Assembly (NCBI RefSeq): GCF_900108115.1
Contig: NZ_FTPU01000033.1
Location: 1-34,212 of the forward strand
From: Epilithonimonas bovis DSM 19482
GTDB taxonomy: Bacteria > Bacteroidota > Bacteroidia > Flavobacteriales > Weeksellaceae
Reading direction: 5' to 3'
DNA: 34,212 nucleotides
Part shown: positions 7,778-16,006 of the stretch, piece by piece
How positions within the stretch are numbered: position 1 is the first letter of the stretch
Layout of the letters: every line of letters starts with the position of its first letter
Made by a program: the position numbers and the translations under genes
The notes under the pieces: generated by a model
The model's database searches: none
What the model saw: the letters and a program-made list of their open reading frames with translations, nothing else
What the model was told of the DNA's origin: nothing

Positions 7778-7867
7778 TTAATAAAAATAGTAATTCATTG
7801 AAAATGTACAATTTATATATTTATTGAGGCTTTAAGCAATGGTAGGTGAAAATCCCTGTGGGTCTAC

Positions 7868-7900
7868 AAACATCCTCTAGTAATAGAGGATGTTTTTTTT
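7868..7900 (+). terminator. orphan intrinsic terminator
   Basis: An 11-bp perfect stem, AACATCCTCTA / TAGAGGATGTT, with a GTAA loop is followed by a run of eight T. It points rightward, yet no plus-strand gene precedes it: everything to the left is on the minus strand. It is probably the terminator of the host gene whose 3' end was the integration site. Confidence 0.85.
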
Positions 7901-8257
7901 ACATCCATTTAGTGGGATGGACCTAATACTTCTAATTTGAGGCAATTATTTTGGTCTATTCGCAAGCTTATTTTTTCTGTTTTTATTTTTTGAACAATTA
8001 TAGCCGTTATTTGGTCTTTAATAAGTTATTCCTCCTTCACTAACTGCTTCATTTTAAGCGTTGCCGAAGCTAATCCCTTTTGTTTATCAAATTAGACTAC
8101 AGGATATAAGTATTTATTAAGCATTCTCTCAATCCTGCAATCTACATTTCTGAATCATAATTTTGGAAATAAGATAGACGCATTTCCCAGAAATACTTCC
8201 GAAATTGTAAGGCTGTTCCACAAACATTTTGGAACTTTGCACCATAATTTAATTGTT

Positions 8258-8605
8258 ATGATAAAACCGGTATTAATTGTATTTGGATGCCTTGCGGCGG
8301 GCAATGTTATCGTTGCTGCCACAGGGCTTCCGCTTCCTGCAAGTATTGTTGGGATGATATTGCTGACCATCCTGTTCATTACCAAATTGGTAAAAGTAGA
8401 AGAAGTAAAAAGTTTAGGCGATTTTTTTAATTCTCACATGTCATTTTTCTTCGTTCCGGCGGGTGTTTCGGTAATGCTTTACCTGGATATCATCCGCGGA
8501 CAGTTTTTGCCAATCGTTGTATCGGCTTTGGTGAGCACGATATTAGTGATAGTGGCAACAGGATGGACACACCAGTTGATGCGATCTAAAAATAAAAAGA
8601 AATGA
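8258..8605 (+). CDS. lrgA: LrgA/CidA-family membrane protein
   Basis: A 115-residue protein with four hydrophobic segments (about 3-20, 28-46, 63-82 and 86-106). LPLPASIVGMILLTILF near the N-terminus and SHMSFFFVPAGVSVMLYLD in the middle are the characteristic LrgA/CidA (YohJ) patterns. Family members are small holin-like inner-membrane proteins linked to autolysis control or to metabolite export together with LrgB. The ATG at 8258 (MIKPVLIV) matches the usual family start; an in-frame ATG at 8237 would add seven polar residues. The stop overlaps the next gene's start (ATGA), so the two are co-translated. No LytS/LytR-type two-component pair is adjacent. Confidence 0.88.
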   Translation: MIKPVLIVFGCLAAGNVIVAATGLPLPASIVGMILLTILFITKLVKVEEVKSLGDFFNSHMSFFFVPAGVSVMLYLDIIRGQFLPIVVSALVSTILVIVATGWTHQLMRSKNKKK

Positions 8606-9309
8606 AAGAAGCCATATTTAACCCAACATTTTTTATAGCAATCACTGTTGGTGCATTTTACATTGGATTGATTATTCAGAAAAAAACCAAAAGCCTCCTG
8701 CTGAATCCTATTTTAATCGCCATGATTCTGCTGATTGTTTTTTTGGAAGTTTTCCATATTGATTATGCAACTTACCACGAGAACAGCAAACTAATTGATT
8801 TTATGCTGCAACCGGCTATCGTTTGCCTGGCAATTCCTCTCTATCAACAGCTTAAAAAGATTCAGCAGCAGATCATACCACTTCTTGTGAGTTCTTTAGT
8901 TGGTTCTGCGGTTGGTATTATAAGTGTAGTTGCGATTGCTTGGGCGATGGGTGCTCCAAAAGAAATTATCCTTTCATTAGCTCCAAAATCTGTAACCACG
9001 CCTATTGCCATGGAGGTTTCAAAAACTATTGGTGGTATCCCGGCACTTACGTCGTGTGTAGTGATTTTTGTTGGAATCTTTGGGGCTATTTATGGTTATA
9101 TGATTCTTAAAAAATCGAAAGTACAGAGCCCTATAGCGCAAGGCCTTTCTATGGGGATGTCAGCGCATGCTGTGGGAACGTCAAAATCAATGGATATCAG
9201 TGCATCGTATGGGGCATTTTCTACTTTGGGATTAATTATTAACGGGATTCTTACCGCTCTGTTAGCACCATACCTGGTTATGCTAATGCAAGCCATTTTA
9301 GGTTTCTAA
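8602..9309 (+). CDS. lrgB: LrgB/CidB-family membrane protein
   Basis: This 235-residue polytopic protein has about six to seven membrane segments. The family signature LAPKSVTTPIAMEVSKTIGG is at about 131-150 and GMSAHAVGTSKS at about 190-201. LrgB proteins work with LrgA; in some bacteria and in plant plastids the pair behaves as a glycolate/pyruvate-type carboxylate transporter, in others as an antiholin. Which applies here cannot be told from sequence. Length matches the family (about 230). It ends in front of a strong terminator at 9338. Confidence 0.9.
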   Translation: MKEAIFNPTFFIAITVGAFYIGLIIQKKTKSLLLNPILIAMILLIVFLEVFHIDYATYHENSKLIDFMLQPAIVCLAIPLYQQLKKIQQQIIPLLVSSLVGSAVGIISVVAIAWAMGAPKEIILSLAPKSVTTPIAMEVSKTIGGIPALTSCVVIFVGIFGAIYGYMILKKSKVQSPIAQGLSMGMSAHAVGTSKSMDISASYGAFSTLGLIINGILTALLAPYLVMLMQAILGF

Positions 9310-9337
9310 GCAACGTAATTAGAGATTTATTCAGTAT

Positions 9338-9377
9338 AAATACTGCATTTGTCGATGGGCAATGCAGTATTTTTTTT
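9338..9377 (+). terminator. terminator of lrgAB
   Basis: AATACTGCATT (9339-9349) pairs perfectly with AATGCAGTATT (9361-9371) across an 11-nt loop, followed by a T run. It lies 30 nt after the lrgB stop. Confidence 0.85.
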
Positions 9378-9492
9378 GCCTTAATCTGATGCCTTATTTG
9401 TTGTAAATGATGGCACTAACAGCTAATAAAACTTATTTGATGTGGTAACTTTCTTCATATATTCAGAATTAACATTTTAAATTAAGATTAAT

Positions 9493-9514
9493 TAATCGCA
9501 ACTATGTTGCATTA
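9493..9514. promoter_or_regulatory. putative Zur (zinc uptake regulator) operator
   Basis: The core GCAAC-TAT-GTTGC is flanked by TAAT and ATTA half-sites, making a 22-nt palindrome with one mismatched pair plus the central TAT. This is the GCAAC-n3-GTTGC form of Fur/Zur-family operators. It lies 43 nt upstream of merC and its TTG (9507-9509) can serve as the -33 element, so a bound repressor would block transcription. The downstream genes (MerC domain, COG0523 GTPase, Zn-dependent phosphatase) fit zinc control. Confidence 0.62.
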
Positions 9515-9537
9515 TTGATTTAGTTTGTATACTTTTT
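9507..9537 (+). promoter_or_regulatory. promoter of the merC-COG0523-phoA operon
   Basis: TTG at 9507-9509, 20 nt, then TACTTTTT at 9530-9537, which matches TAnnTTTG at 7 of 8 positions. Transcription would begin near 9544, about 13 nt before the ATG at 9557. It overlaps the Zur-like palindrome. Confidence 0.45.
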
Positions 9538-9556
9538 CATCCATATTAAAGAACTT

Positions 9557-9895
9557 ATGAAGTCAAAATTTTTGGATGCTGTTGGTTTGTCAGCTGCATT
9601 TCTTTGTCTTATCCACTGTCTGGCATTTCCGCTTTTGCTGATGCTTCCCATCGCGATTGTCCATAATCCTTATATCGATCTGGTTTTCTTGGTCATTGGG
9701 TTTGCGGTAGTTTTCAAGCTAACCGGAACAATACATTCCTTTTGGTTAAAATCCCTTTTTTGGGTTTCTATTATTTTAATAGCAGTTTCGGTAGCGGCCG
9801 AATTGATTTTCGATAAACATATTGATCTCATTTATCTGGGTGCGGCAGGCTTAATTACGGGCCATATTATCAATTTTAAGAATCACAAACATTAA
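9557..9895 (+). CDS. MerC-domain membrane protein
   Basis: A 112-residue protein with four membrane segments (about 8-32, 42-58, 64-84 and 90-105). The first helix carries C17-L-I-H-C21 followed by LAFPLLL, the MerC-type cysteine/histidine pair. MerC proteins move Hg2+ across the inner membrane, but in Bacteroidota small MerC-domain proteins commonly sit beside COG0523 GTPases and Zur sites, and a role in zinc or another divalent metal is more likely here. It is followed after 2 nt by the COG0523 gene, so the two are one operon. No other mer gene is present. Confidence 0.8.
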   Translation: MKSKFLDAVGLSAAFLCLIHCLAFPLLLMLPIAIVHNPYIDLVFLVIGFAVVFKLTGTIHSFWLKSLFWVSIILIAVSVAAELIFDKHIDLIYLGAAGLITGHIINFKNHKH

Positions 9896-9897
9896 TT

Positions 9898-11103
9898 ATG
9901 AATTTTAAAAAACTGCCCGTTACGGTTCTGAGCGGGTTTTTAGGGGCAGGCAAGACAACATTGCTTAATCATATTTTACATAACAGACATGGGCTGAAGG
10001 TCGCAGTCATCGTCAACGACATGAGCGAGGTGAATGTGGATGCGCGCCTGGTGGAAAATGGCAATACCTTATCCAGGACAGAGGAAAGGCTGGTGGAGAT
10101 GAGTAACGGATGCATCTGTTGCACGCTGCGGGAAGACCTGATGCTGGAAGTGGAAAAACTGGCTAAAGAAAAGCGTTTTGATTATCTGTTGATTGAGAGT
10201 ACGGGCATTAGTGAGCCTGTTCCGGTGGCGCAGACATTTTCTTATGCGGATGAGGTAAATGGTATAGATTTGTCCCGCTTCAGTTATATAGATACGATGG
10301 TGACGGTTGTAGATTGTTTTAATTTCCTTAAGGATTTTGGTACTAACGAGCTTTTGTTGGATCGTGAACTTACCGATATAGAAGGCGATTACAGGACTAT
10401 TGTAAATCTATTGACAGATCAGATAGAATTTGCTAATGTTATTGTCCTCAACAAAACAGACCTTGTGGATGAATCGACAGTGGGGTTGTTAACTTCTGCC
10501 ATTCACAAATTGAATCCTGATGCTAAAATCATCAAGTCGGAGTTTGGAAAGGTTGATCCTTCCGAAATACTCAATACAAAACTATTTGATTTTGAACAGG
10601 CACAATTATCAGCTGGGTGGCAAAAAGAATTGGAAACCGAAAATCATACGCCGGAAACCGAAGAATATGGAATCAGTTCTTTTGTATACCGAAATCCAAA
10701 ACCATTTCATCCACAGCGTTTTTATAACTTTTTGAGTCGGCACTATCCTGATGGCTGCCTGCGTGCCAAAGGGTTGTTCTGGCTGGCGTCAAGGCCTGAT
10801 GATGCCATCAGTTTTTCTCAGGCAGGCGGCTCACTACGTATAGAAAAAGCCGGTGTATGGTGGGGAAGCATGCCGATGAATAACAGAGAGATGTATCCGT
10901 CTTTTGTCGAAAATCAGCAATCAATAGAACAGCGTTGGGATACTGATTGGGCAGACCGAATGAATGAACTCGTTTTTATAGGCCAGGATCTGGATAGAGA
11001 TCAGATCGTTGGCGATTTAGATAATTGCCTGCTTACAGATCAGGAGAAAGTGTGGTTTGATAAACCAAGCACCTTTCAGGATCCTTTCCCCAAAAATATA
11101 TAG
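9898..11103 (+). CDS. COG0523 (CobW/YciC-type) GTPase, probable zinc metallochaperone
   Basis: The 401-residue cytosolic GTPase carries Walker [10 protein letters not shown] at 13-21, the metal-binding [10 protein letters not shown] at 71-80 (C72, C74, C75), Walker B-like YLLIESTG near 96-103 and the G4 motif NKTD at 185-188. A C-terminal CobW_C domain follows (about 260-390, including [10 protein letters not shown]). The family includes zinc chaperones made under zinc starvation (YciC, ZigA, ZNG1) and cobalamin or nitrile hydratase maturases. The Zur-like operator, the MerC neighbour and a downstream Zn-enzyme point to the zinc branch. It starts 2 nt after merC and is followed by phoA after 46 nt. 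Confidence 0.9.
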   Translation: MNFKKLPVTVLSGFLGAGKTTLLNHILHNRHGLKVAVIVNDMSEVNVDARLVENGNTLSRTEERLVEMSNGCICCTLREDLMLEVEKLAKEKRFDYLLIESTGISEPVPVAQTFSYADEVNGIDLSRFSYIDTMVTVVDCFNFLKDFGTNELLLDRELTDIEGDYRTIVNLLTDQIEFANVIVLNKTDLVDESTVGLLTSAIHKLNPDAKIIKSEFGKVDPSEILNTKLFDFEQAQLSAGWQKELETENHTPETEEYGISSFVYRNPKPFHPQRFYNFLSRHYPDGCLRAKGLFWLASRPDDAISFSQAGGSLRIEKAGVWWGSMPMNNREMYPSFVENQQSIEQRWDTDWADRMNELVFIGQDLDRDQIVGDLDNCLLTDQEKVWFDKPSTFQDPFPKNI

Positions 11104-11149
11104 AGGCCTTATTACAATTTAAAAATCCTTATAAACATTACTGATAATT

Positions 11150-12664
11150 ATGGACAGGAGAAAATTTATAAAAGGTTCCGCGCTTATGACAGGCCTGCTG
11201 AGCATTAGTCCAATGGATCTTCTTGCATCCGGACAAACAGAAGAATCCAAAAAAGGTCAGGCTAAAAATATTATTTTTATGATCAGCGACGGGATGAGCA
11301 GTGGCACGCTTTCCATGGCTAACTTATATTCCCGAAACATCCTTGGCAGAAACACTTGCTGGATGAATCTTTATCTGGAAAACCGAGTTGCCAGAGCATT
11401 GATGGATACGGCGTCCGCCAGCTCTATCGTCACAGATTCCGCGGCGGCAAGCTCAGCATTTGGTGGTGGTGTGCGGGTGAAAAACGGTGTGCTGAATGTC
11501 GGTGCTAATGGTGAAAGGCATATGCCTATTTGGCAAAAATTCAAAAATAAAGGCAAAAAGGCAGGTTGCGTGACGACGGTTACTATTACACATGCTACGC
11601 CGGCAGGATTTTGCATCAATTCTGAGAAGAGAAATGCCGAACCGGAGATCGCAGAGATGTATGCGGAGATTGGTTTTGATGTAATGATGGGTGGCGGTGA
11701 TGAGTTTTTTAATCCTGAAAAGCGTACAGATAAGAAAGATCTTTATGCGGTTTATAAACAAAAAGGTTATCAGGTTTTGAAAACCAGAGCAGACCTTTCC
11801 AATATTGACAGGAATAAAAAAATCCTTGGTGTTTACAATACCGGAGCACTGCCGTTTGCTGTTGATAGGGCTGGTAGAGAGGAATTGCAGAGCACGCCAA
11901 GCCTTGCTGATATGACTTCTGCTATTGACAGGAATAAAAAAATCCTTGGTGTTTACAATACCGGAGCACTGCCGTTTGATGTTGATAGGGCTGGTAGAGA
12001 GGAATTGCAGAGCACGCCAAGCCTTGCTGATATGACTTCTGCAGCCATTAATCATTTAAAGGATCATCCCGATGGTTTTGTTTTGCAGGTTGAAGGCGGA
12101 AAAGTAGACTGGGCTGCCCATGCTAATGATATTTCTGCGCTTATCCATGATCAGCTTGCTTTTGATGAGGCTGTAAAAACAGCGGTTGATTTTGCCGAAA
12201 AAGATGGTAACACTTTGGTAGTTATTACAACGGATCATGGCAATGCCAATCCTGGAACAATATATGGTGCAGAGGCTACTGCCAATTTTGACAGCATTGC
12301 ACATTACAAGTTTACCAACGAATATATTCTTAATAGTATCCACGCAAATCATAACCTGCAACAGATTAAAGATTGGATTTTTGAAACCAACAGGTTTCGC
12401 CTGACAGATGAAGAAGCCAAACATTTGCTGGGGTTTTATCAGGGTCTGGAAAAAGAAGATGGCCTTTACAACTATAAAAAACTACCATTTAAATTATATT
12501 CGGATATCCAGAAGAAACATAATTCCGTTGGCTGGATCAGTATGGATCATTCCGGTGATTACGTTGAGCTGACAATGTATGGGCCGGGAAGCAACCTTTT
12601 GAAACCTTTTGTTAAAAATACAGACCTTCACAATCTGATGTTGCTTGCTACAGGATTAGCATAA
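11150..12664 (+). CDS. alkaline phosphatase (PhoA type) with internal 40-residue duplication
   Basis: The enzyme hydrolyses phosphomonoesters outside the cytoplasm using two Zn2+ and one Mg2+. A twin-arginine signal (DRRKFIKG, then a hydrophobic stretch to about 27) predicts Tat export, and tatC is in the same window. Metal ligand D47 is in ISDGMSSG; the nucleophile is S97 in VTDSAAAS; E315, D320 and H324 lie in QVEGGKVDWAAHANDI; D362 and H363 in TTDHGN. The 504-residue length is explained by a tandem copy of residues 219-258 at 259-298, differing only at A237/D277; without it the protein would be about 464 residues, normal for the family. The duplicated part (IDRNKK...LADMTSA) lies just before the metal-binding segment, so activity may be affected. 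It is probably the last gene of the zinc operon. Confidence 0.9.
   Translation: MDRRKFIKGSALMTGLLSISPMDLLASGQTEESKKGQAKNIIFMISDGMSSGTLSMANLYSRNILGRNTCWMNLYLENRVARALMDTASASSIVTDSAAASSAFGGGVRVKNGVLNVGANGERHMPIWQKFKNKGKKAGCVTTVTITHATPAGFCINSEKRNAEPEIAEMYAEIGFDVMMGGGDEFFNPEKRTDKKDLYAVYKQKGYQVLKTRADLSNIDRNKKILGVYNTGALPFAVDRAGREELQSTPSLADMTSAIDRNKKILGVYNTGALPFDVDRAGREELQSTPSLADMTSAAINHLKDHPDGFVLQVEGGKVDWAAHANDISALIHDQLAFDEAVKTAVDFAEKDGNTLVVITTDHGNANPGTIYGAEATANFDSIAHYKFTNEYILNSIHANHNLQQIKDWIFETNRFRLTDEEAKHLLGFYQGLEKEDGLYNYKKLPFKLYSDIQKKHNSVGWISMDHSGDYVELTMYGPGSNLLKPFVKNTDLHNLMLLATGLA
11803..12042 (+). repeat. 120-bp tandem duplication inside the alkaline phosphatase gene
   Basis: Positions 11803-11922 and 11923-12042 are adjacent direct copies of 120 bp with one difference, C at 11859 versus A at 11979 (Ala to Asp). 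The reading frame is kept (40 codons). Such identity means a very recent event or an assembly artefact. Confidence 0.97.
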
Positions 12665-12669
12665 AGTAA

Positions 12670-12694
12670 AACCTGCAAAAAGATTTTGCAGGTT
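12670..12694. terminator. hairpin between phosphatase and minus-strand gene
   Basis: AACCTGCAAAA (12670-12680) and TTTTGCAGGTT (12684-12694) form an 11-bp perfect stem with an AGA loop. It lies 6 nt after the phosphatase stop and 36 nt beyond the stop of the convergent gene; the flanking A and T runs are weak, but it may serve both. Confidence 0.7.
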
Positions 12695-12729
12695 CTGATA
12701 AAAACTAAATATTACTACTAATAATTGAT

Positions 12730-13185
12730 TTATGTTAAATCAAGTTCGGCGATGTTGCCGAGTTTGGTGATTGTCTTTAATGTTTCAAGTTCTTTGTCGC
12801 TAAGTAACCCCGTCCTGAAATAGAAATTTTTCATTCCTTTTTTAGAATTGATGCTAACGATCAAAAAGTTATTAATCAAGCCCTTTTCAATCTTTAGAAA
12901 GAGTATTTTTTGCAAAGGGACTTCTATAATTTGTTTGAGTTCTCCTGATAACGGATGGCCATACTTAATTGAGAAAATATGCTCTGTAGTTTCCAGTTCA
13001 AAACTTCTCAGCAGGCTGATTCTCCAGATGATAAATAATGCAGTCAGGGCAAATACAGTGTATAACAGAGATTGATTGACGGCAATAACAATTGACCCAA
13101 ATTTTAGAAATACAATATCAATCAAAAGAAGAATAAGATAACCGCATAGAAGTAATCTGATTTGTGTTTGATTGCTGACCTTCAT
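12730..13185 (-). CDS. two-TM membrane protein with PH-like C-terminal domain, unknown function
   Basis: A 151-residue protein with two hydrophobic segments at about 9-28 and 36-55, then a cytoplasmic domain rich in beta strands (about 60-140; FELETTEHIFSIKYG, LQKILFLKIEKG, FLIVSINSKKGMKNFYFRTG). This layout resembles bacterial PH-domain membrane proteins, but I cannot name a family. No obvious operon partner: the response-regulator gene ends 326 nt upstream. The regulation is not visible. Confidence 0.6.
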   Translation of the reverse strand: MKVSNQTQIRLLLCGYLILLLIDIVFLKFGSIVIAVNQSLLYTVFALTALFIIWRISLLRSFELETTEHIFSIKYGHPLSGELKQIIEVPLQKILFLKIEKGLINNFLIVSINSKKGMKNFYFRTGLLSDKELETLKTITKLGNIAELDLT

Positions 13186-13511
13186 CCTGTTCGACTCATT
13201 TTTGTTAACGCATTATCAGAATCTCTTACAGAGCATAAAAGCTCTGTAAAAAATGTCCGATTTCATTATGTGTGTTTTCAGAATCTGGTTCCCGAATGTG
13301 GTTATCTTGTTTTCCACTGTCGTTCACCTTTATGAGGACAAAGATATCGTAAGAGGGTATGGTATTCCAAAGAAACAGGCTAGATGTATTTCTCTGTGGT
13401 TGTAGATTTTTTTCTACAAAATTGTTAAAGTAAGTAATTGCAATAAATTTGCAGGATTTAAAGCGCAGATCTTAAATCTAATATCTAACATCCTAATTCC
13501 TGATTAAGATA
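13186..13511. other. gene-free spacer with a promoter-like site
   Basis: No coding frame. It contains a small hairpin TTGTAGA...TCTACAA (about 13399-13419) directly followed by a plus-strand TTG-N19-TAAATTTG promoter match at 13422-13451, with no plus-strand gene downstream. The rest, including the expected promoter region of the minus-strand membrane-protein gene, shows nothing distinctive. Confidence 0.45.
13422..13451 (+). promoter_or_regulatory. promoter-like sequence without a downstream gene
   Basis: TTG (13422-13424), 19 nt, then TAAATTTG (13444-13451) matches the Bacteroidota consensus exactly. Transcription rightward would run antisense into the 3' end of the response-regulator gene, which ends at 13512. 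It could be chance in AT-rich DNA or the promoter of a small or antisense RNA. Confidence 0.3.
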
Positions 13512-14153
13512 TTAGCTGTTATAATTTTTGATAAGGTCTGCCAGTGCCATCACATTATCGACATTCAGTTTCTCAAAAATTCTTTTTTTAACTGTGCTTA
13601 CTGTATTCTGTTTGAGGCTTAGCCGATTGGCAATTTCCAGATTCCCCAGGCCTTTAGCATATAATTCAGCAATTTCCAGCTCGCGGTCTGTCAGTGTTTT
13701 TAGCGGATTGATTAACGAAGGATTTTGGACCGATGTCATCAGTAATGCCTTCGTCATGCGGGACAGATATTTGCCTGATTGCATCATCTGTATGATCGCC
13801 TGTTTGGTTTCTTCTTCCTCTGCCATTTTGCTGAGGAAACCGTCTGCGCCGGCATTGATAAATTTAAGTGACTGGGTATTTTCATCAATTCCGGTGAATA
13901 TCAGGATCCGGATTTCCGGCTTCATCTTTTTGATTTCCTGGATAATGCTAAGGCTGTTCCCGTCTGGGAAATGCGCATCTATAACCGCAATATCTACCGG
14001 TTTTGTTTGGATATTTTCCATGACCTGTGACAGATTGGATGCCTGGTAAATTTCGCCCTCGATGCCAATTTCTTCAAGTAATATAAGCAGCGCCTGACGT
14101 ATTAGGCTGTGATCGTCTGCCAACAAAAAATTGGTGCTGATATCTATATTCAT
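13512..14153 (-). CDS. NarL/FixJ-type response regulator
   Basis: The 213-residue protein has a receiver domain (1-120) with the acidic pocket LADDHS (D13, D14), phospho-acceptor D59 in AVIDAHFPDG, T at the position equivalent to Thr in LIFTG, and K in FLSKMAE. A LuxR-type helix-turn-helix follows at about 148-210 (LTDRELEIAELYAKGL, then NLEIANRLSLKQNTVSTVKKRI). It binds DNA when phosphorylated, presumably by the histidine kinase encoded 85 nt upstream on the same strand. The target genes are not evident from the window. Confidence 0.92.
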   Translation of the reverse strand: MNIDISTNFLLADDHSLIRQALLILLEEIGIEGEIYQASNLSQVMENIQTKPVDIAVIDAHFPDGNSLSIIQEIKKMKPEIRILIFTGIDENTQSLKFINAGADGFLSKMAEEEETKQAIIQMMQSGKYLSRMTKALLMTSVQNPSLINPLKTLTDRELEIAELYAKGLGNLEIANRLSLKQNTVSTVKKRIFEKLNVDNVMALADLIKNYNS

Positions 14154-14238
14154 ATGTAGATATTTATATTTTTAATAGTCTTATGGAGTCGTCTTTAATC
14201 TTCATCGGTGTTGGCCTGCAAAGTTGTTAATGCTGATT

Positions 14239-15927
14239 TCATAAGTTAATACTTAATTTGAGAGAAAACCTCACGGTTGTGCCTTTTCCCAGGTCGCTTT
14301 CTACTGTAATTTCCCCTCCAAAAAGTTCTACAATTTCTTTACAGAGGCTCAGTCCCAGTCCTGCACCCAGATTTTCTACATCTTCTGATAAAACGCCCTG
14401 GTAATAAGGGTCGAATATGTTTTCCAGGTCAGATTTTGATATTCCGGCACCTGTATCTCTTATTTCGGTAGTCAGAGTTATGGTTTTTTCGTCAACAACT
14501 TCGGACTTTGATATCACGCTGATTTCTCCGTTTTCCGTAAACTTGTTGGCATTGCCCAGAATGTTCATAAAAATCTGGTGAATCTTGGTTCGGTCTGAGA
14601 AAATTTCCAGCTTGGGATTAATATTAATATCCGTCAGGAACTGATTATTTCTTGTTTCTATGAACGGTTTTACTGAGGCCAGGATCGCTGTGATCTCGTT
14701 TCTTAGGTTGAATGCAGTAGGCACAATCTTATTAGCCTTATTTTGATTTTTGGTATACTCCAATATCTGATTGGCCTGTATAAGGAGAGAATCATTGGTG
14801 AAACTGATAGATTTCAGGTATTGCTTCACGGTCTCATCCTCTGTTCTTTTGTTGATTCTGTTGATGAAAATACCAATAATTTTGAGGGGCGATCTCAGCT
14901 CGTGGCTCAACATTCCCAAAATTCGATTTTTAAAGTTCAGGTTTTCCCGGATCTGCAGATTGGCAGAACTCAATTTTTTCTCGTATACAAAGGCAATCCG
15001 GGTAAGATACATGATGAGTACAGAAACAATAAACATGAGGATCATGGCTCCTAAGATTAGGTTGTGCCGGATGTTGTTGGATGCCGAATTTTGCTTTTCC
15101 AACTCATTTTCCAGTTCTGCTTTAGCATCTTTTACGGCATGCTCATAGATCATCATCAGATCATTGCTGTAAATCAGTAAGTTGTTGAATATCTTGTAAA
15201 ACCTGCTGCTTCCGTCTCTGTTTTTTGTGATATTCAGCTGTATTTTTTTAAACTCGTGGGTGTAATGATTGTTCACCGATTTCATAAGACTGTCCATCTC
15301 ACTTTTTATTTTGGTAACATCATTGGTAGCTCCTCCGTTTTTAACCGTGATAACGGTGCTTTCTTTTCTTACATTTTCCTTTCCCACAATGGCGTCGCCT
15401 AATCTTCCGAAAAGGCCTTTCTTCTTAACGGTGTCTGAGTAGGTCTGCGTCTGGATATCAAATTTGTCAAAATTATAATCAAAATCAGCTTTTTTTAACT
15501 GAGGGATGTCTTCCCGAATTTTAAAACCAGACTTTGTAGAAAACTGATAGGTAGAGTCTGCCAGCTGTTTAAGTTTTCTGAATTCTGATGTGTCAGCCGT
15601 TTTACGGATCAGTATTTTGGTCAAATTTGGATTTTTGAAACGGTTGATACTCTCAAAATTTTTGGTAAGACGGTTCACGGATTCAAAGTATGCTTCCAGA
15701 AATTTTTTATCATTGGTGATCAGGTATTTTTGGAAAAAATCCTGAGATTGTAAAAGTTGTTTTCTGGAGTTGTCTGTTATTTTTTCAACTGTATTGATCT
15801 GATCCAGTTGGTTTTGTATAAATTTTGAATTTTTACGGCTGACGAATTCATTATAAAAGAAACCGGCTATCAGCAGCTGAATCAGCAGTATACAGAGCAG
15901 AAGAGAGTAGTGTATAAACTTCCGCAA
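14239..15927 (-). CDS. membrane sensor histidine kinase
   Basis: The 562-residue protein has a transmembrane helix at about 7-25, a large extracytoplasmic helical sensor region (about 30-285; no PAS or Cache motif seen, with a basic low-complexity patch at 165-190), a second transmembrane helix at about 289-311, and a kinase core. The H-box is GMLSHELRSP with H342. The ATPase domain shows NANKFTENG (N-box), DTGAGISKSD (G1) and GAGLGLSLC (G2). There is no fused receiver. It precedes the NarL-type regulator on the same strand and the two form a two-component pair. The ligand sensed is unknown. A terminator separates it from pheS upstream, so it must have its own promoter. Confidence 0.92.
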   Translation of the reverse strand: MRKFIHYSLLLCILLIQLLIAGFFYNEFVSRKNSKFIQNQLDQINTVEKITDNSRKQLLQSQDFFQKYLITNDKKFLEAYFESVNRLTKNFESINRFKNPNLTKILIRKTADTSEFRKLKQLADSTYQFSTKSGFKIREDIPQLKKADFDYNFDKFDIQTQTYSDTVKKKGLFGRLGDAIVGKENVRKESTVITVKNGGATNDVTKIKSEMDSLMKSVNNHYTHEFKKIQLNITKNRDGSSRFYKIFNNLLIYSNDLMMIYEHAVKDAKAELENELEKQNSASNNIRHNLILGAMILMFIVSVLIMYLTRIAFVYEKKLSSANLQIRENLNFKNRILGMLSHELRSPLKIIGIFINRINKRTEDETVKQYLKSISFTNDSLLIQANQILEYTKNQNKANKIVPTAFNLRNEITAILASVKPFIETRNNQFLTDININPKLEIFSDRTKIHQIFMNILGNANKFTENGEISVISKSEVVDEKTITLTTEIRDTGAGISKSDLENIFDPYYQGVLSEDVENLGAGLGLSLCKEIVELFGGEITVESDLGKGTTVRFSLKLSINL

Positions 15928-16006
15928 CCGGAAGCTTGCAGGTTCATCATTTTAATTTTTCTTTTCATCGTTTGTTGTGTGTTTTTCTGCATCTGCAGTT
16001 GAGTAA

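Larger units (their letters stand above)
7699..8257. other. gene-free element/chromosome junction region
   Basis: About 560 nt without a convincing gene. From left to right it holds the integrase promoter and inverted repeat, an AT-rich stretch (7778-7830), a GTAG...CTAC segment containing GGTGAAAATCCCTGTGGG (7842-7867), a strong plus-strand terminator (7868-7900), a second weak hairpin CATCC...GGATG (about 7902-7919), and then about 340 nt of AT-rich DNA leading to lrgA. A frame open from about 8096 runs into lrgA without an ATG. The element's right attachment site probably lies between 7778 and 7870, but I found no matching direct repeat at the left end. Confidence 0.5.

Noticed and set aside
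7842-7867. Possible tRNA 3' end or cobalamin riboswitch fragment (GGTGAAAATCC motif)
   Set aside because: No TTCRAxY T-loop and no pairing 5-bp T stem or 5' tRNA half nearby. The motif is shared with cobalamin riboswitches, but the following bases do not match and no B12 gene is downstream.
8093-8257. Open frame running into lrgA that could extend the protein N-terminally
   Set aside because: It has no ATG before 8237, the residues do not resemble LrgA, and the family starts at the position chosen. Read as chance open frame.
9557-9895. Mercury resistance operon
   Set aside because: Only a MerC-domain protein is present; no merA, merP, merT or merR, and its neighbours indicate zinc handling.
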